Origin: Thermomicrobiales bacterium
GTDB lineage: Bacteria; Chloroflexota; Chloroflexia; Thermomicrobiales; UBA6265
DNA length: 64,000 nt
Direction of reading: 5' to 3'
Assembly: GCA_023957115.1 (NCBI GenBank)
Contig: JAMLHN010000023.1
Coordinates: forward strand, 1-64,000
Positions 18,029 through 27,115 of this stretch are shown here, piece by piece. Each line of letters begins with the position of its first letter. The first letter of the stretch is position 1. A model generated the notes under the pieces. The model did not search any database. It was not told the DNA's origin and was given only the letters and a program-made list of their open reading frames with translations. The translations under genes and the position numbers were made by a program.

Positions 18029-18050
18029 TTTTCAGATATGTCCCAACTCC

Positions 18051-18476
18051 TCAGATGCTGTAATTGGGGACGGCAACGCGGTTCTTCGAGCGGAGGACGA
18101 GGTCTTCGAAGGTGATCGAGCGGAGGAATTGGACCGAGATGTCATTGAGCTCGTGCCAGACCTCGTGCACCGGGTCCATCCCCATGGGGGTGTTGTGCGG
18201 GTGGCTCTTTGCGATCTCGGCGCCGTCGAGCACCTCGAAGGCGTCGTAGAGCGTGATCTCGGCTGGGTCGCGCGCCAACTCGTGGCCGCCGGAGGGCCCG
18301 CGGACGCTGCGAATCAGCCCGCCGCGGTTGAGCGAGCTCAAGACCTGGTGGAGATACGCTTCGGGCATCTTCTGCCGGTTGGCGATCTCCCGGCTTTGGA
18401 CCGTGCCTTGCCCGTAGTGCAGCGCGAGATCGTAGAGCGCCCGAACCCCGTAATCAGTGCGACTGGAGACGCGCAT
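18051..18476 (-). CDS. Rrf2 family transcriptional regulator without Fe-S cysteines
   Basis: The 141-residue protein begins with the Rrf2 winged-helix domain (VSSRTDYGVRALYDLALHYG, then EIANRQKMPEAYLHQVLSSL and the wing GPSGGHELARDP). The region that carries three Cys residues in IscR/NsrR has none here; the protein contains no Cys at all. It therefore cannot bind an Fe-S cluster in the usual way and may resemble CymR-type members. Its first 23 bases overlap the 3' end of larE, so the two genes are co-transcribed. Confidence 0.9.
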   Translation of the reverse strand: MRVSSRTDYGVRALYDLALHYGQGTVQSREIANRQKMPEAYLHQVLSSLNRGGLIRSVRGPSGGHELARDPAEITLYDAFEVLDGAEIAKSHPHNTPMGMDPVHEVWHELNDISVQFLRSITFEDLVLRSKNRVAVPNYSI

Positions 18477-19332
18477 TCAGTCCCTCATTCATGCGGCCCG
18501 TTTGATAGCCCTCAAGGTCGATCGTGACATAACGATACCCGGCAGCGCGGACACCGCGGGCAATCTCCTCGCGATCGGCGATCGCATCGGCAATGTGCTC
18601 GGTTGGCATCTCGATCCGAGCGATCTCCTCGTGATGTCGAACGCGGAATCCGCGATAGCCGAGTCGTCGAATATGGCTCTCAGCCTTCGCGACCTGGGAG
18701 AGTTTTTCGACCGTAATCGGATCGCCGTAGGCGAACCGGGAGGAAAGGCACGCGGCGGCTGGTTTGTTCCAGGTTGGAAGGGCAAGCCACTGGGAGAGAT
18801 CGCGGATTTCCTGTTTGTGCAGCCCCGCCTCCTGGAGCGGACTGCGAACGCCAAGCTTGTTTGCCGCGCGAATGCCGGGCCGAAAGTCGCCGAGATCGTC
18901 GGCGTTCGTGCCATCGACAACCGTGGCATATCCGTGTTGCTTCGCATAGGCCTGAAGCTGGGTATAGAGCTCGGTCTTGCAGAAGAAGCAGCGCTGGTGT
19001 GAATTGTTGGCGTAGCGTGGGTCGGTCAACTCCATCGTGCGGACCATGACATGGACCGCACCGATCTCCGCCGCGACCGCGCGCGCTTCTTCCATTTCCT
19101 CCGGGGCGTACGTTTCGGAGAGACCGGTTGCCGCAATTGCGCGTTCGCCCAGGGCGAGCACCGATGCTTTGAGCAGGAGCGCGCTATCGACGCCACCGGA
19201 AAATGCCACAACACAAGAATCGAACGATCGAATGAGATCGACCAATGTGTCCCATTTCGATTCGAGGTTCGAGGGGAGTTGTGAAGCCTGGGTCACACCG
19301 ATTCCCAATCTGCTCGTTGCTGCAATCGACAT
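18454..19332 (-). CDS. larE: ATP-dependent sacrificial sulfur transferase LarE
   Basis: The 292-residue PP-loop protein shows VVAFSGGVDSALLLK (about residues 41-55), RCFFCKTELY, DGTNADDLGDFRPG and the Cys-bearing AACLSSRFAYGDPI, matching LarE. LarE adenylates the carboxylates of the pyridinium precursor and donates sulfur to build the nickel-pincer nucleotide cofactor of lactate racemase-type enzymes. LarB, LarC and a LarA enzyme are not in the window. No clear ribosome site precedes ATG 19332, so the exact start is uncertain. The overlapping Rrf2 gene suggests regulated, possibly sulfur-linked expression. Confidence 0.9.
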   Translation of the reverse strand: MSIAATSRLGIGVTQASQLPSNLESKWDTLVDLIRSFDSCVVAFSGGVDSALLLKASVLALGERAIAATGLSETYAPEEMEEARAVAAEIGAVHVMVRTMELTDPRYANNSHQRCFFCKTELYTQLQAYAKQHGYATVVDGTNADDLGDFRPGIRAANKLGVRSPLQEAGLHKQEIRDLSQWLALPTWNKPAAACLSSRFAYGDPITVEKLSQVAKAESHIRRLGYRGFRVRHHEEIARIEMPTEHIADAIADREEIARGVRAAGYRYVTIDLEGYQTGRMNEGLNARLQSH

Positions 19333-19514
19333 ATGGCAAAAACTGGAGCCGATGTCATCGACCGTGCATTATTTATGCAACATCAGGCAATAATCTTCGC
19401 CGATGTTAAGATACCCGATCGGTTGCCAGTCTGAGCATTGGTGCGTTTGCCGTTGGCAACCGGCTATTTTCCGCCCAACGGCAGGGTTGCGTGGAGTTGG
19501 AGACAGGGGGGAAA

Positions 19515-21368
19515 ATGACGGAGCGACCAGTCAACAAGCTGAACGAATTATACAAGGAGTTCCTCGCCGGTCGAATCGATCGTCGGGCGCTCATGCTCCG
19601 CGCCAGCCAGATTGGCCTTTCGTCGGCCGGACTGGCCATGTTCATGCGGGGTGTTCCGGCAACTGCCCAGGACGCAACTCCCGAAGCTTCACCGGCCGCG
19701 GTCTCGCCGGTCGGCGGATTCAAGTCCCTTACGCGCGAAGAGTATCGCGCCATGCTGGCAGAGGATTATCCGTTCACGGCCGAAGAGCAGGCCGCCGGGG
19801 GCACGCTGATTCTTGGCAGTACGTCCTCGTCCAACCTGACGACCGTCAACGCGTTCTTCGCGAACAACTTCCCGACGCAAGATATCTGCTATCTCATGTA
19901 CGAGTCCCTCTGGGGGATCTATCCGAATCCGGCGCGCAACTCCGAGCTTTCTCAGAATGGACAGTTGTTCGTTCCGGGCTTGGCCGATTGGTTCGAGATC
20001 GACGAGGCGGGCACGCAATACACCTTCCATATCAATGAGAATGCGACCTTCCATGACGGCACTCCGGTGACCGGCGCCGATGCCTCGCGCGTCTTCGCCG
20101 CGCAGGCCAACACGACCACCGGGAGCTCGTACACCAGTCAGTTCCTGGCGACGGTCGCGGCATGGGAAGCGGTCGACGAGAAGACCTTCCGTTTCTGGAC
20201 GATCCAACCGTTCCCGCAGATCGTGACCTTCCCGAATATTGCGGCTCCGATCTTGCCGCTGAGCGTTTGGGACGGTATTCCATTCGATCAGTGGCAGACC
20301 GATCCGGGTAGCAGGGGAACCGACCCGTCGCGTGTCATTGGCTCGGGACCGTTCAAGTTCGTCGAGATCAATGAGGGTGAGGGAACCACCACACTCGAGC
20401 GGAACGGCGACTATTGGGACACGGTACCGGCGGTGGAGCGGATCATCTTCCAGGTTTGGCCGGATGACACCGCGGTGACCGAAGCGCTGCGTTCTGGCGA
20501 TCTCGACATGTTGATGGATCCGGTTCAGCCGGCTGATGTCGAGAGTTTGCAGGAGCAGGAAGATCTCGAAGTCGAGATCTACGAGTCGTATCAGTTCGGA
20601 TTCTTTGGGTACAACCTCGATCCGGAGAAGACGCCACTTTTCCAGGACGTCGAAGTTCGCCAGGCGCTGATCCATGCGCTCGATCGCCAGGCGCTGGTCG
20701 ACAGCGTGCTCTTCGGCTATGGCGAGGTCGCCAACGGCACGCAGCCGACGCTTTCCGAGGCGTACGCGCCCGACCAGATCACAACGGTCTACGACTACGA
20801 TGTCGATCGAGCCAAGGAGCTGCTCGAGAGTGCCGGCTGGGTCGAAGGGTCCGATGGCATTCGAGAGAAGGACGGTGTGAAGCTTTCCTTCGAGATCATG
20901 TACGGCGCCGCGGCGACGAACGATCAGGTTGCCTCGGCCGCGCAGGATTTCTGGAGGGAGGTCGGAGTCGATGCCACGCCATTGTCGGTCGACTTCGATA
21001 CGGTGCTGATTCCGGCAATCACCGAGACATTCGATTTCCAGATGGTGATGCTGTCACTCGACTGGACGTCGCCGTCCGGCGATCAATCCGCGATGTTCGG
21101 CGCCAATTCCTATGGCGCCGGATTCAACTTCATGAAGTACTCGAACCCGGCCTACGATGAGGCGAACAACAACGCAAACGCGACAACTGATCTCCAGGAG
21201 CGGTTCGACTACCTGGTCGAGGCATCCAACATCGTCAATGACGATGCTCCCCTGATCATCAACTGGTTCCGGAGCGACCGAACCGGATACAACACCCGAA
21301 TGGTGAACTTCACGCCGGTGTCGGGCGCCCTGCTCTGGTCGATTCCGTGGGTGACTATCGCCGAGTAG
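19515..21368 (+). CDS. Peptide/opine-type ABC transporter substrate-binding protein (family 5)
   Basis: The 617-residue protein has a Tat-like signal (DRRALMLRASQIGLSSAGLA, about residues 17-36) followed by a Pro/Ala/Glu-rich linker. The mature part is an SBP family 5 (DppA/OppA) protein with WTFHxNEN-like and VIGSGPFKFVE segments. ATG 19515 follows AGGGGGGA. There is no lipobox Cys, so it may be anchored or free outside the single membrane. It heads a cluster with two DppB/DppC pairs. Confidence 0.92.
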   Translation: MTERPVNKLNELYKEFLAGRIDRRALMLRASQIGLSSAGLAMFMRGVPATAQDATPEASPAAVSPVGGFKSLTREEYRAMLAEDYPFTAEEQAAGGTLILGSTSSSNLTTVNAFFANNFPTQDICYLMYESLWGIYPNPARNSELSQNGQLFVPGLADWFEIDEAGTQYTFHINENATFHDGTPVTGADASRVFAAQANTTTGSSYTSQFLATVAAWEAVDEKTFRFWTIQPFPQIVTFPNIAAPILPLSVWDGIPFDQWQTDPGSRGTDPSRVIGSGPFKFVEINEGEGTTTLERNGDYWDTVPAVERIIFQVWPDDTAVTEALRSGDLDMLMDPVQPADVESLQEQEDLEVEIYESYQFGFFGYNLDPEKTPLFQDVEVRQALIHALDRQALVDSVLFGYGEVANGTQPTLSEAYAPDQITTVYDYDVDRAKELLESAGWVEGSDGIREKDGVKLSFEIMYGAAATNDQVASAAQDFWREVGVDATPLSVDFDTVLIPAITETFDFQMVMLSLDWTSPSGDQSAMFGANSYGAGFNFMKYSNPAYDEANNNANATTDLQERFDYLVEASNIVNDDAPLIINWFRSDRTGYNTRMVNFTPVSGALLWSIPWVTIAE

Positions 21369-21380
21369 CGCGGCTGCTGC

Positions 21381-21410
21381 GCCGGGAGGAGAAGCAATTC
21401 TCCTCCCGGC
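21381..21410 (+). promoter_or_regulatory. Stem-loop after the peptide binding-protein gene
   Basis: GCCGGGAGGAGAA and TTCTCCTCCCGGC pair perfectly over 13 bp around a GCAA tetraloop, followed by ATTTTCTC. It is 12 bp after the binding-protein stop and about 105 bp before the first permease start, so it probably reduces read-through into the permease genes. Confidence 0.7.
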
Positions 21411-21515
21411 ATTTTCTCATGCATCGAGGTTCCTGAGTGCGAAGCTCACGGGCACGAGGGGACCGCTCAGGCGGCAGTACACGTTCCAGATTGGGTTCGA
21501 TTCGAGGTAAGGCCC

Positions 21516-22481
21516 ATGTTCCGGTTCATCGTCCGGCGTCTGTTGCAGATGATTCCGATTCTGTTCGGCATCACGGTCATCACGTTCATCATCATCAATG
21601 CCGCCGGTAGCCCGCTGCAGCAGATGGAATTCAACCCTCGCGTCAAACCAGAGGACATCGCGCGCATTCGGCACAATCTCGGACTCGACGAACCGCTCTG
21701 GAAACGCTATTTCATCTGGGTCGGCAATGTGCTTCAGGGAGACCTGGGACTTTCGCTGATCAACTTCCGGCCGGTGACCGAGCGTATTCGCGAGGTCATG
21801 TTCAATACGTTGTTGCTGTCCTCGATTTCGATCACGCTCTCGTTGCTGATTGCGGTGCCACTTGGCATCTATTCCGCCACGCATCGCAACGGCCGCATCG
21901 ATCGAATTTCGAGTCTCTTTGCGGTTGCCGGTTACGCAATCCCAACCGTCTGGCTGGGTTTGCTGCTGATCCTGCTCTTTTCGGTGCAGTTCTCGAAATG
22001 GGGATTGCCGTCGTTGCCGGTAGGCGGGGTGCGCGATCTGCGCGATGATGGCGGCCTGGGCGATCGGATCGAGCATCTTATCCTGCCGATCACGGCGCTG
22101 GTGCTGCCGCAGGTCGCAACCTGGCTCTTCTATATACGCTCGAACATGCTGGAAGTGCTGCAGCAGGACTACATTCGGGCGGCGCGCGCCAAAGGGCTCA
22201 GGAACAAGACCGTGTTGTACGGCCACGGATTGCGCAATGTGCTCATTCCGCTGGTAACGCTCTTTGGCCTGCTCATCCCTGACATTTTCGCCGGCGCGCT
22301 GGTGGTCGAGAATGTGTTCGCGTATCCGGGTATGGGGCGGCTGGCCATCACCGCGATTGGGGACAAGGATCACACGCTTGTCATGGGCATCACGTTGATG
22401 TTCGCGGTCCTCGTTATCGTCGGCAACCTGATTGCGGACGTGCTGTACGCGGTCGTCGATCCGCGCATTCGGCTCGACTAG
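21516..22481 (+). CDS. ABC transporter permease DppB type, first copy
   Basis: The 321-residue protein has six membrane helices. The N-terminus MFRFIVRRLLQMIPILFGITVITFII, in its opening residues, is typical of DppB, and the EAA loop near residue 222 includes DYIRAARAKG. It forms the importer channel with the DppC-type protein encoded next. It is clearly related to the permease at 23647-24627. Confidence 0.92.
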   Translation: MFRFIVRRLLQMIPILFGITVITFIIINAAGSPLQQMEFNPRVKPEDIARIRHNLGLDEPLWKRYFIWVGNVLQGDLGLSLINFRPVTERIREVMFNTLLLSSISITLSLLIAVPLGIYSATHRNGRIDRISSLFAVAGYAIPTVWLGLLLILLFSVQFSKWGLPSLPVGGVRDLRDDGGLGDRIEHLILPITALVLPQVATWLFYIRSNMLEVLQQDYIRAARAKGLRNKTVLYGHGLRNVLIPLVTLFGLLIPDIFAGALVVENVFAYPGMGRLAITAIGDKDHTLVMGITLMFAVLVIVGNLIADVLYAVVDPRIRLD

Positions 22482-22504
22482 ATGCATGCGCGAGGTATGC
22501 AGCG

Positions 22505-23470
22505 ATGATTCCTGAGGATAAGGCTCTCTCGGCGACGACCGATCCGTTTGTGGGCGACAAAGCCGAACAAGACTCGGTGCTCATCGACTATGAGGGATTG
22601 GGACGATCGCGTCCGATCGAGAGCAATTGGCACCGCGCATGGCGCCGGTTCAAAGCCAATCGGGTGGCGCTCATCGCCTTGCTCGTCACGATCGCCATCG
22701 TTCTGTTCGCGATCCTTGCCCCGGTTGTGTCGTACATAACGGGATATACCTATTACGAGAATCATCTTGGAGAAAAGCTGGCGGCGCCAGGACAGGATGG
22801 GTATATCCTGGGTTCTGACGGCAACGGCCGGGACGTGTTGACTCGTTTAGCCTATGGGGGTCGGGTGAGTTTGCTGGTTGCGGGTCTTGCCGTGATCTCG
22901 TTGCTTTTGCTGGGTGGGCTGATCGGCTCGGTTGCCGGCTATTTTGGCGGCTGGGTCGACACGCTGCTCATGCGGGCTGCCGATGTACTGCTCTCGATTC
23001 CAACGCTGGTTTTGCTGATTCTGGTTTCGTCCTTTTATCGTCCGGACCCATGGGAGCTGGCGGTGCTCATCGCATTGGTGAGCTGGGCCGGCATTTCGCG
23101 CCTGGTGCGGGGTGAGGTCATTTCCCTCAAGCATCGCGAGTTCGTGGACGCAAGCCGCGTGATCGGTGCTTCGAATTCGCGCATCATCCTGCGGCATCTC
23201 TTGCCGAATGTCGTGCCGATCCTGATCGTCTGGGCCTCGCTTGCGGTTCCGAGTCTGATTCTGACCGAAGCGACCTTGAGCTATCTGGGACTCGGGGTGC
23301 AGGCGCCGCAACCGTCGTGGGGCAATATGCTGCAGGAGGCGAAGCAATTCGTTCGTCAATCGTGGAGCTTCGTCTTCATTCCCGGGTTGATGATCTTCAT
23401 CACGTCGCTCTGTACATATCTGGTCGGTCTTGGGTTGCGTGACGCGCTCGATCCCCGGTTGAACAATTAA
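22505..23470 (+). CDS. ABC transporter permease DppC type, first copy
   Basis: The 321-residue protein has a roughly 55-residue cytoplasmic N-terminus, six membrane helices, the DppC marker GSDGNGRDVLTRLAYGGRVS (about residues 99-118) and an EAA loop near residue 213 (FVDASRVIGASNSRIIL). It pairs with the preceding DppB. The ATG start lies 23 bp after the previous stop. Confidence 0.92.
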   Translation: MIPEDKALSATTDPFVGDKAEQDSVLIDYEGLGRSRPIESNWHRAWRRFKANRVALIALLVTIAIVLFAILAPVVSYITGYTYYENHLGEKLAAPGQDGYILGSDGNGRDVLTRLAYGGRVSLLVAGLAVISLLLLGGLIGSVAGYFGGWVDTLLMRAADVLLSIPTLVLLILVSSFYRPDPWELAVLIALVSWAGISRLVRGEVISLKHREFVDASRVIGASNSRIILRHLLPNVVPILIVWASLAVPSLILTEATLSYLGLGVQAPQPSWGNMLQEAKQFVRQSWSFVFIPGLMIFITSLCTYLVGLGLRDALDPRLNN

Positions 23471-23607
23471 CGGTTGCTCCGAGTGATGCCTGCGCACCTC
23501 AACGATCGTGACTCCCAAGAACCCGCTGCGGCGGGGAGGTTCGTCGCGTCGCTCAGAACGCGAGGATCGGCGAGCTCGGGGTCCCGCACCCAGCTTCCAG
23601 AGCAGAT

Positions 23608-23635
23608 CACTGGACCCTGGTCGCTGGTCACTGGA
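23608..23635. repeat. Degenerate heptanucleotide array, four CNCTGGW units
   Basis: CACTGGA, CCCTGGT, CGCTGGT and CACTGGA run head to tail in the 176-bp gap between the two permease pairs, just before the second DppB start. Confidence 0.65.
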
Positions 23636-23646
23636 CAGGTTGTCCG

Positions 23647-24627
23647 ATGATTGGCTTTATCGTCCGCCGTCTCCTGCAGATGGTCCCATTGTTGTTGGGG
23701 GTGACGTTTCTGACGTTCGCTATCGTCAATTTTGTGCCGGGTAGCCCGGTCAGCACGATGCAACTGAATCCGAAAGCCCGCCCAGAGGATATCGAACGGA
23801 TCACGCAGAATCTCGGACTCGATAAACCCTGGTACGAACGCTATCTCAATTGGCTGGGCGATCTGCTGCGGGGCGATATGGGGTTATCGCTGACCAACTA
23901 CACGCCGGTGACCGATCGGATACTCGGCGTGCTGCCGAACACGTTGTTGTTGACGTGCACGTCGCTGGCACTGGCACTGCTGATTGCCGTTCCGCTCGGG
24001 GTGATCTCGGCGGTCAAGCACAATTCCTGGTTCGACCAGATCGCCACGGTGATCGTAACGGCATTGGCGGCCATCCCGAGTTTCTGGATGGGGTTGCTGC
24101 TGATTATTCTCTTTGCGGTGAAGTTCAAAGACTGGGGGCTCCCGTACCTGCCGGCAAGTGGTATGCAGGACATGCGCTCCGCCGGGGGAATCGCCGACCG
24201 GATCGAGCACTTGATCTTGCCCGCTTCGGCGCTCGCTATCGTGCAGATTGCCGGGTGGACCAGGTTCATTCGTGCCTCGATGCTCGAAACGATCGGGCAG
24301 GACTACATTCGAACGGCGCAGGCGAAAGGACTCCCGGCACGCGCTGTGATGTACGGTCATGCGTTTCGCAATGCACTGCTTCCGCTGGTAACCCTGGTGG
24401 GGTTGGCGCTTCCCGAAGTGTTTGGCGGCGCATACTTGATCGAACAGATCTTTGCGTGGAACGGGTTGGGTCGACTGACGTTGAATGCGACGCAATCCAA
24501 CGACTACACGCTCATCATGGGGGCGACGCTCTTTTTCGCCTTTTTGACGATGTTCGGCAACCTGCTGGCCGACATTCTGTACTCTATCGCCGATCCGCGT
24601 ATCTCGGCGGGAAGAGCTCGTCGTTGA
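23647..24627 (+). CDS. ABC transporter permease DppB type, second copy
   Basis: The 326-residue protein has six membrane helices, the N-terminal MIGFIVRRLLQMVPLLLGVT segment and the EAA-loop segment DYIRTAQAKG. It parallels the first DppB copy over its whole length, so the pair arose by duplication. Its stop overlaps the TTG start of the second DppC (TTGA at 24624-24627). Confidence 0.92.
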   Translation: MIGFIVRRLLQMVPLLLGVTFLTFAIVNFVPGSPVSTMQLNPKARPEDIERITQNLGLDKPWYERYLNWLGDLLRGDMGLSLTNYTPVTDRILGVLPNTLLLTCTSLALALLIAVPLGVISAVKHNSWFDQIATVIVTALAAIPSFWMGLLLIILFAVKFKDWGLPYLPASGMQDMRSAGGIADRIEHLILPASALAIVQIAGWTRFIRASMLETIGQDYIRTAQAKGLPARAVMYGHAFRNALLPLVTLVGLALPEVFGGAYLIEQIFAWNGLGRLTLNATQSNDYTLIMGATLFFAFLTMFGNLLADILYSIADPRISAGRARR

Positions 24628-25559
24628 GCGAGGGGGCTGCCGCACGCCAGACGACCGAGCGCTTGCGGATGGAGCGCGATTGGTCGATGGCGAATCGCGC
24701 GTCCGGCGGAAATGCGCGGCGCGCGTGGCGGAGGTTCAAACGCAATCGTGTGGCGGTTATTGCGCTCGCGGTGCTGATCGCAATTGTCATCTTTTCCCTG
24801 AGCGCCGGACTGATCTCGACCTTTATCACGGGATTCGATTACGAAGAAAACCATCTCGATCTCGCACGATCGAAACCGGGCGAGCACGGATACATTCTGG
24901 GCAGTGACGCCAACGGTCGCGATGTGCTGACTCGGCTCGCATACGGTGGCCGCGTCTCCTTGCTCTTTGCGACGATGGCGGCCATCGCGACGCTGTTGAT
25001 CGGTTCAGTGGTTGGGATGATCGCCGGGTTTGCATCCGGCTGGACCGACGCCACATTGATGCGCTTCGCCGATGTCTTGCTTTCGATCCCGTCGATCTCG
25101 ATCCTGGTGCTTGTGTCGTCGATCTACCGGCCTGGTTATTTCCTGCTCGCGCTCATCTTCTCCCTGCTGCTGTGGCCGGGAATCTCGCGCATCGTGCGGG
25201 GAGAGACGATCAGTATTCGAAGCCAGCCATACATCGAGGCTGCCCAGGTGAATGGCGCAACCAATGCCAGACTCATTGGGCGGCATATCCTGCCGAACGT
25301 CCTGCCGATCATGCTCATCTGGGCGTCTCAGGTCATCCCGGCGTTCATCATCACCGAGGCGGCATTGAGCTTTCTCGGATTGGGCGTGCAACCGCCGAGG
25401 CCATCGTGGGGCAATATGCTGCTCGAGGCGCAGAATTACTACATGACCAACTGGACCAATGTGTTTTTGCCGGGAATGATGATTTTTCTGACCGCGCTGT
25501 CGATCAATCTCATTGGTAACGGTTTGCGAGACGCGCTCGACCCGCGAATGGAGCGATAA
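24624..25559 (+). CDS. ABC transporter permease DppC type, second copy
   Basis: The protein is about 311 residues with the marker GSDANGRDVLTRLAYGGRVS, six membrane helices and an EAA loop (YIEAAQVNGATNARLI). TTG 24624 was chosen because it overlaps the upstream stop by four bases and GGGAAGAG lies nearby; ATG 24669 is the alternative and would lose 15 poorly conserved residues. It matches the first DppC copy apart from a shorter N-terminus. No DppD or DppF ATPase gene follows. Confidence 0.88.
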   Translation: MSEGAAARQTTERLRMERDWSMANRASGGNARRAWRRFKRNRVAVIALAVLIAIVIFSLSAGLISTFITGFDYEENHLDLARSKPGEHGYILGSDANGRDVLTRLAYGGRVSLLFATMAAIATLLIGSVVGMIAGFASGWTDATLMRFADVLLSIPSISILVLVSSIYRPGYFLLALIFSLLLWPGISRIVRGETISIRSQPYIEAAQVNGATNARLIGRHILPNVLPIMLIWASQVIPAFIITEAALSFLGLGVQPPRPSWGNMLLEAQNYYMTNWTNVFLPGMMIFLTALSINLIGNGLRDALDPRMER

Positions 25560-25585
25560 CCGGGGGCAGTGTGCGCCGCTCGGTT

Positions 25586-25591
25586 TAGAAT
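25586..25591 (+). promoter_or_regulatory. -10 element TAGAAT close to a start codon
   Basis: TAGAAT ends 11 bases before ATG 25603, with no Shine-Dalgarno sequence between, so the transcript would be leaderless or nearly so. No good -35 element is visible. Confidence 0.4.
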
Positions 25592-25602
25592 TCGCACACA
25601 CG

Positions 25603-26016
25603 ATGTCACGCCGTCACGAGTCTCGAGGGTATCGATTGACCATCTGTCCAAACTGTGCATGGCGAAACCCGGCGGGGAGCCGTTTCTGTGAGAACTGCGG
25701 CGCTGACCTGGAGGCGTTGAATCGGAGCGAGCCCAAGCCCGCATCGGGGTGGCCGGAGCAGCGCCCGCAACCGGCTCCACTCCCCGCAAACACCTGGGAC
25801 GAGGACCCACGCGCCCCGGATTGGCAGATGGCGCCATTGCCGCCCGAGGAACCGCCGGTGCAGAAGCGGCGCATCTGGATCTGGCTGCTCGTCGTCGCCC
25901 TTTTGGGCTGTTTGGCGATCTGCGTGCTTTCCTTTGGCTGGCTCGAGTACACCGATTCGGGCCGTGATTTTCAGACACGTGTCGCGGAAGAGGAGCTGAA
26001 TCGATCCGGGGATTAG
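25603..26016 (+). CDS. Zinc-ribbon protein with a single membrane helix
   Basis: The 137-residue protein has an N-terminal zinc ribbon CPNCAWRNPAGSRFCENCGA (about residues 15-34, two CxxC pairs), a Pro-rich linker, then one membrane helix (about residues 90-110) preceded by QKRR, so the ribbon should face the cytoplasm. The function is unknown. An in-frame TTG at 25636 would start just before the ribbon and is a possible alternative. It lies between the permease cluster and the transposase remnant. Confidence 0.75.
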   Translation: MSRRHESRGYRLTICPNCAWRNPAGSRFCENCGADLEALNRSEPKPASGWPEQRPQPAPLPANTWDEDPRAPDWQMAPLPPEEPPVQKRRIWIWLLVVALLGCLAICVLSFGWLEYTDSGRDFQTRVAEEELNRSGD

Positions 26017-26097
26017 CGTGATCCGGGGCCCAGGGAGATCCCAACTCCTAAATCAAAGACCTAAAGGGCTGCCAATGCGGCACGATCGTGCCATGCT

Positions 26098-27010
26098 GTG
26101 GCCATGCCCCGTGCCTATTCGGTCGACCTCCGTGAACGGGTGATGGCAGCCGTGGCGGACGGTTGCTCCATTGCTGCGGCCCACCGGTTTTCCGTCAGGG
26201 TCGATGCGATCTATGACTGGCGGCGCCGACAGCAGACCACCGGGTCGCTGGCGCCGACGACCCACCACTGCGGACGCCCTCGTCGCGTGAGCCCGGAGAT
26301 GGATCGGGCACTGCAGGCGCAGATCGACGCGGCTCCGGATGCTACCCTGACCGAATTGCAGGCGTGGCTGGCCACGGAGCATGGGCTCGTCGTCGGTCGT
26401 GGCACGGTCATTCGGGCCGTGGCGCGACTGGATCGTCCCCGAAAAAAAGAGTCTGATCGCCACCGAGCGCGATCCTGAGCAGCGGGCAGCGTGGCACCAG
26501 GACCAGCGCGGTTGGTGGGCCGACGATCTGGTCTTTCTGGACGAAACCAGTACCCAGATCACCCTGACTCCGCTCATGGCCGAGCCCCACGTGGGCACCG
26601 GCTGGTCGCGGCGGTTCCCCGCAACCACGGACGCAACGTCACCTGTCGGCCGTTGCGTACAACCGGAGTGGGACCATCCCTGGTCTTCGAAGGTGCGCTC
26701 AATGGACCGTCTTTGCCCAGCAGTGCACAGCGAAATGATCTGTGACCGGTCAGACCGGATCCTTATCAACCGAATGCATAAGGCTCCCGAGGCGCGGCGG
26801 CCATTGAGGTCGCTGGGCACAGCTGCAGCCTCCTGCCAGCCTATTCGCCGGACTTCAATCCTGATCGAACTGGTCTTCAGCCGGCTCAAGACCCACCTGC
26901 GCACCATCGCCGCACGCACGGTCGATGCCTTGATGACGGCACTCGGACGGGCTCAATGCCGTCACCGCCACCGATGCCCGCAACTGCGTGCGCCATGCTG
27001 GGTATTCTAA
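26098..27010 (+). mobile_element. Decayed IS630-type transposase
   Basis: The first frame (from ATG 26104) gives an intact helix-turn-helix N-terminus, YSVDLRERVMAAVADGCSIA with HRFSVRVDAIYDWRRRQ. At the A7 run 26442-26448 the frame shifts to one reading KKSLIATERDPEQRAAWH and VFLDETSTQITLTP, the first catalytic Asp region. Near 26580 it returns to the first frame (GPSLVFEGALNG). It then breaks again, and the last parts LPAYSPDFNP and IELVFSRLKTHLRTIAARTV lie in different frames. At least four or five lesions mean no active transposase. Relics of CCCAACTCC lie just outside both ends (26042 and 27056); terminal repeats and a TA duplication could not be defined. Confidence 0.85.
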
Positions 27011-27064
27011 CCAGGGCGACCTTTTCGGTCTGCGCTTTCTCTAAATCCCAGCTCCCAACTCCTC

Positions 27065-27093
27065 AAAAAGGGCCGGTCGAGTTCGACCGGCCC
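27065..27093 (-). terminator. Rho-independent terminator after pnp
   Basis: GGGCCGGTCGA and TCGACCGGCCC form an 11-bp perfect stem (27070-27093). On the minus strand it is followed by TTTTT, 23 bp after the pnp stop. The plus strand also ends in CTTTCTT, so it can work in both directions. Confidence 0.9.
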
Positions 27094-27115
27094 TTTCTTC
27101 ATGCTGTGGCGAGCG

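Larger units (their letters stand above)
17604..18050. other. 447-bp repeat-filled intergenic region
   Basis: Holds the AGTTGGG array, the long palindromic element (copy B), an inverted relic of its central hairpin at 17895-17912 (CCAGTGTTTCAACGTTGG), and four degenerate CAGGACN heptamers at 18001-18028. No gene is apparent. Confidence 0.8.

Noticed and set aside
17602-18050. CRISPR-like array in the repeat-rich gap
   Set aside because: Repeats are 7-bp tandem units and a long palindrome, with no regularly spaced unique spacers and no cas genes.
26442-26450. Programmed frameshift at the A7 run of the IS630 transposase
   Set aside because: Downstream frame breaks show that the gene is decayed, and the shift needed is +1 (one missing A), so mutation is the simpler explanation.
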